From positions 1,647,474 through 1,711,473 of the forward strand of contig CH003245.1 in NCBI GenBank assembly GCA_000149265.1: a stretch of 64,000 bases of DNA, in the 5' to 3' direction. The stretch's first letter is position 1. The number at the start of each line of letters is the position of its first letter. The position numbers were made by a program, and so were the translations under genes. Source of the DNA: Ciona savignyi. Its lineage: Eukaryota; Chordata; Ascidiacea; Phlebobranchia; Cionidae. The notes under the pieces were generated by a model. The model ran no database searches. It was not told where the DNA came from and worked only from the letters and a program-made list of their open reading frames with translations. Of the stretch, positions 59,531 to 64,000 are shown piece by piece.

Positions 59531-60257
59531 TTAATGAGTAAATAGATTACACAGAAGCGGCATGTATAACACGAGTCTTGGCGAAATACGCATATACCAG
59601 GCAATAGTCTATCACACCATCACTGGCCCGACCTGTCATTTAACAATTATGACGTGGCCGTTAAAGCTTACATTAATAAAAAATAACTTTCAACAGAACA
59701 ATTGAAATCAAAATCAACTAATTAAATTTGATGTTATTTAAGCCTTAAGTAAAAGTGAGCAAGCGCGACCCAGTACTGAGGCGGAGTCGGGTTTTGGATT
59801 AAGTGGAAAAAGAAAAAAAACCTAAAAATTTATAATGGGGTGTTTATTTTAAAAATTCGGGAAATTAAAAACAAAATAAAAACGAAATCTGGTAAAACAC
59901 AAAACCGAACCGAAAATAATAAAGCAATTGTATTTTCGATCAACAGACCGTCGCGATCTATAAAAAATACAAATTGTATATACGCGGTCGGGTGGCACCG
60001 AATCCACCACTTAAATTTCGATCAATATTTATTACAAAATTACATAAATCCCTGCGTATTAAAAAAATGGGTTAAACCCTTAAATGTAATTTCTTACTAT
60101 TTGATTAACTATTAATTTACTCAATAATATTTAAAATTTGCCACGCCCGATTATATGTCTGTGGGAATCCCGCACGTATTTATAATTGTCTTGCTGTATA
60201 TTTGAACTATTAAGTCGCCATGCCATGTGTTCATATTTTGTACATGGGAAGTTACGA

Positions 60258-60563
60258 TTAGTCCGGCTCGTTGGTCTAGCGGTTAAGTGCGTCGCTTTCA
60301 ATCGAATGGTGGCAGGTGCGAAACTGGTCGCTGCTAGGTTGTGTCCTTGGGCAAGGCACTTTACGGACATTGCCTGAACCCAGCGGATTAATGGGTTCTA
60401 CCAAATTGAAAGAACGTGTCTATCATATACGACACACTGCAATAGCTCTGTTAACCCAACGATGGGCGCGAGGTGATCTGACGATTGCCCGTGTGTTAAC
60501 CCCCTTGGTTTTCCCATTCCCATGGATACACATGAATATCCTATCCTATCCTATTAGTTTTCT
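60258..60563 (+). repeat. SINE, best-preserved family 1 copy
   Basis: The tRNA-related head GGCTCGTTGGTCTAGCGG (A-box-like) is followed by GTGGCAGGTGCGAAACTGG (weak B box). Then come CCTTGGGCAAGGCACTTTAC, CTGAACCCAGCGG, ACCAAATTGAAAGAACGTG and ATGGGCGCGAGGTGATCTGA. It ends in the tail repeat TATCCTATCCTATTAG. Length is about 305 bp. This copy serves as the reference for the other six. Confidence 0.8.
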
Positions 60564-61732
60564 GTTGTTATCAGCTTAGTCGATGAATCTTTTCCTCCGA
60601 GTTCTGTTTAACGCATTCCAAGCCTCGCGTACAAACAAGTGTTTCCTGTTATAATTCTTATATAAACCGCGCACAATTTCATAATATGAGAGATAACACG
60701 GGATGGCCCCTCTTGGCCTGACATCTCTCCAGCTTTTTACCCTGCATACCTAAGCTATGCCCCCGTGTACAGTGCTTTACCCGGCTACACGCTGCTAGAT
60801 TATTCAATAAAATACCTGACCCCTGTTTACATGTAGTGGTATAATAATACTAATTAAAAAGCCGAAACACTAGACCTGCTTATAAATAAATATAACACAC
60901 CAATACCACATATTTAAAATAGCTGAAAGGTTAAAACCACATAGTGAATTTCAATACAAAGTAGGTGATGTGAATCACGTGTTAGCCGCACCACTATTTT
61001 TAAATCGCATTTTGACTGTATGCGCTGCATGTTTTGCATGGTAAAACGAATGGGTTTTCTGGTTACCTAAATACTCTTAGCATACCTTATACAAAGTTTA
61101 TAACGTTTGTTTGTGAAAGCAGAAATGATTCTGTTCTCGCGCTTTCTATGTAAACCTAATATCTATGTTATTTGAAGTATTCACGTTTGTATGAAAAAAA
61201 ACAAGAAAAAATGCTAAAATCTCTGAAATGATCAACTCATTGAAACAATTTTCGTTTTCACATTAGAAATATATCACTGCATATTCATTATACTCTATAG
61301 CCAACTAACTCTCATACAAGTTTTAACTTCGGATGTATATTTCCTTTCTTTCTCTGCTGGAGTAGCTGAGTTTATAGGGGTTTTAAAAAAAATTGGAAGA
61401 GGTATGGGTGATGAATGCATATTTGTTTGTTTTGAAATTTGGGGAAACTATTATTCCGGCATTTTTGCACTGTATACTATTTAACGCCTAACGAATGGGG
61501 GTATTTTAATCATTTGAGCTGGTATAGTGATATAATGATCGCAGGGTTGAAGATTCGAAAGTGGTCGCTGACTAGTCGGTATAGTACATGTGCAAGGTAC
61601 TAAGCACAAAGAGACACGTTAATAAAATTAGTGATCGCGCAGCACCTAATCTAGTAACTGCGACTACTATAATGTGAGCCATTATTTCATCGGCGTAAAA
61701 CAATCTATACCAGTAACAATTTAAACCGGAAA

Positions 61733-61738
61733 TTTATT
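61733..61738 (-). terminator. Probable polyadenylation signal AATAAA
   Basis: TTTATT on the plus strand gives AATAAA on the minus strand, about 150 bases after the vWA gene stop codon. It is the nearest canonical signal. Confidence 0.5.
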
Positions 61739-61888
61739 TTAATAATTCAAAACAGATAACATATATATATAATTTTTAAGATACAGTTTTAATAAAGTCT
61801 ATCTGCAATGCATTAACAATTAATCTTAGTTCTTTAATATTATTTTCGGACCAAAATGCAAACTACCGATTTTTTCGATTAACTTAAG

Positions 61889-64000
61889 CTAAATATGCTC
61901 GTGTAAAACGTGATCACATGGATTTTGGCAAAAATGGGAAATGATATCTTCAGTAAATTTCTTCCTTGCTTCTTCTGTGTTGTTGTCTTTGATAACCATT
62001 AAATGATTTCGATCTCCCACTATATCGTGGAATTGCTTAAGGTCTAGTGTACCAGTTGGAGGCTGGTATGCGACAATGTAAATCTGAAATAAAACGAAAT
62101 AAAGGCAATATTGTAGAATGCAATATAGATATGAGTATCGCATGTTTTAATGGTTGAGCATACTTTAATTTTTATTTGAGACGAAACTAAGTAATATATA
62201 GCTGTATATCTGGAAATGTGACAACCGTGTTACGATGTGTTTATGGCTGTACAAGCGTTTCGATACACATAACACGTAGATTGGTTTGTTTAGTAATCTC
62301 GATACATATTGTTGTTGGTTACATTTATAATATTTGTTGAAGAAGTAGTGGGCGTGTATGTGCTGTATGCATATATTTAGTGTGGAGTTCTAGATCTTAT
62401 TTTATTCTAAAGTTTCTACAAAGTCTTCATCCAATTAAAAGGTTTTGAATGATATCTAATTGTATTATAAAACTACCAGAATGCCTTCTGCCCTGAGCTG
62501 ACGTGCCACGGAAACAGCATCGTCATCCGAATTCGCATCAGTCGAGATCCGAATCATTTTTGGAACTCTAGAATCTCGAACACCCATTTCTGGCGTTAGC
62601 ACCACGTCTTTGGCGTATCTCAAGGCAGCTCCGATATTGGTTTTTCCATCCGCTGAAAATGTTAAATTAATGTAAGATGAAGTCAGATGTAATTTAAGGA
62701 TTTAATGGTTAGAACATTTTGGTTGAGTAATTATGCTTATCCGATTCCATAAAAATATTACACTGTTCGTCGGATCTATTTTGATTTAAAGGTACGACGA
62801 AGACATCGGTATGATCATCGAAATATATATTAATCACAACAGAATGCTCAATATATGTGATTGATACGGTTTTGCAAAGTATATTTAAGAGAAATATAAT
62901 TTAACGAGGTGTGGTTTAAATACATGTCTCACGTAAGAAACCCTCAAAAGTTTACTATATAAAAGGTTTATTTGTTGAATAAACAAATCAGACGGCATTT
63001 AAAACAAAATTCAAAACTACTATACCGGTATTTTTGTTGTGCCCATTTGTCACCAATCTTCGTTCAGCATTTCGGTCGCCCAATTGCTTAAAACTCATTA
63101 AGCTGTCAACGTGTGGCTCACCGCTAAACTGAAACGCCGATAGCTGTAGTGCATCCGGGGCTGCGACAGTCATACTATAAAAAAAACATCGTAATTCGTC
63201 AACTGTATTAGGTGGAGTAAATCGTGGCGCCATTAGCTTCGGTGTTAATATACTTACTTTCCAACAGCAGAACCAAAGTCAAACTTTTGTTGAGCCAATT
63301 CAGGGAAACTGCTGTGAAACATGGTCACGCTGTCGTACAATAAATACGGAGGGCATGGACCTAGAGAAACAAGCTTTATTTATAATCATGAACACAAAAT
63401 CAAGCTGCGTTACTTGTGTAAATTGTTATGCAGCAACGACCACTTGTTAAGTATGAATGAATAAGCTATATTACTCGTCTTATGGGTACTGCACATTTAT
63501 AAAATCAAAAGGTACAAAACATACGTCAACTCATTTCGAGAGATTAAGCTTAAAATGTTTAAAGTTAAAGTACGGTCATCTTACGTTTATAAAAGCATCC
63601 AACTGCTTTAGTTCAAAAAGTTGAACTTGTTTCAACTTACGTGCGCAACACGGTGCAGGTTGGTTCCACTGTCCATCGCCAAGACAAGTGGTGGTCTGGT
63701 TGCCGGCTGGATAGATGGCATAATTGTCGCCGGTACAGCTGAATTCGCAAACCGATCCTTCCAGGTTATTGTTGCTGCAACTGTAGTCTCCGTGCGAGAA
63801 GACAGCGGGATGCTTCGCACAAGTACCTGTTGTGATAGACACAACATTATAAATTTATCAAGTGTGAGACAGTTGTAATCTAAATTGGCAAAGACGTCGA
63901 AAGGTAACGAATCCCAAACACAATGGTCATATCTGTTTTAACCTTTGCTAAAAATGGTGCAATAGAGTACTTGTATTTAATGGAAGGATTTACCAGGTTC
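61889..64000 (-). CDS. Sushi (CCP) plus von Willebrand factor A domain protein, 3' part
   Basis: Exons are 64000-63994 (partial, ending ...EPG), 63826-63641, 63360-63258, 63174-63026, 62652-62477 and 62083-61889 (stop TAG). Phases 1, 1, 2, 1 and 0 agree. The first full exon is a sushi domain (TCAKHPAVFSHGDYSC ... EFSC ... TTTCLGDGQWNQPAPCC). The remaining exons form one vWA domain (LQLSAFQFSGEPHVDSL, KTNIGAALRYAK, VPKMIRISTDANSDDDAVSVARQLRAEGIL, IYIVAYQ). The protein ends about 20 residues after a late CQNPCDH. Such proteins are usually extracellular and bind matrix or complement partners. The 5' end with any signal peptide lies outside the window. The first MIDAS motif is degenerate (YDSVTM). 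Confidence 0.88.

Larger units (their letters stand above)
58371..61888. other. SINE-rich intergenic region
   Basis: Between the start of the two-TM gene and the stop of the vWA gene. It holds three SINEs (59098, 59405, 60258) and otherwise AT-rich sequence without a recognisable exon. Open frames at 59047-59286 and 60316-60579 are SINE readthrough. Confidence 0.6.

Noticed and set aside
1..64000. CRISPR arrays, bacterial operons, rRNA genes
   Set aside because: Introns, SINEs and animal protein families show this is a eukaryotic nuclear locus. No regularly spaced repeats or rRNA sequence were seen.

Overview
The window is animal (metazoan) nuclear DNA. It is AT-rich, its genes are split by GT-AG introns, and every confident gene encodes a protein family shared with vertebrates. 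Mostly short introns, about 60% AT, expanded C-type lectin and sushi/vWA proteins, and short tRNA-derived SINEs with TATCC-type tails suggest an ascidian tunicate, possibly Ciona. That taxonomic call is an inference. All confident genes read on the minus strand. I joined exons by hand using splice consensus, codon phase and protein similarity.

Region by region: (1) 1-4830 holds two C-type-lectin-domain (CTLD) copies arranged as an inverted duplication. The minus copy (2060-4830) looks intact and secreted. The plus copy (41-632) is broken. (2) 7387-38201 is one large Rho GTPase-activating protein gene of the ARHGAP22/24/25 (FilGAP) family. Twelve coding exons join in phase to 1171 codons. It has a PH domain, a RhoGAP domain with its arginine finger, a Ser/Pro-rich linker and a C-terminal coiled coil. 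Three alternative first exons are supported: 38201, 32541 and, inside an 18.4-kb intron, 17789. The last would replace most of the PH domain with a probable myristoyl/palmitoyl anchor, but its reading frame is interrupted. (3) 38202-45408 is non-coding as far as I can see. (4) 45409-51936 is AASDH, with an adenylation domain, a carrier domain and a PQQ/WD-like propeller, in 8 exons. (5) 52824-54709 is an alkaline ceramidase (ACER1/2 type) with all its metal-site residues. (6) 56870-58370 is a six-exon two-transmembrane protein I cannot name; one of its splice donors has been tandemly duplicated. (7) 58371-61888 is intergenic and SINE-rich. (8) 61889-64000 is the 3' part of a sushi + von Willebrand factor A gene whose 5' end lies beyond the window.

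The genes do not form an obvious pathway. AASDH, the ceramidase and the two-TM gene are consecutive and co-oriented, but the spacing (0.9 and 2.2 kb) is too wide for a typical tunicate operon. Repeats include a SINE family with seven recognisable copies, a second tRNA-Ser/Leu-like SINE (two copies), a Tc1/mariner-like MITE, a G-rich repeat with terminal inverted repeats, and several small tandem duplications.
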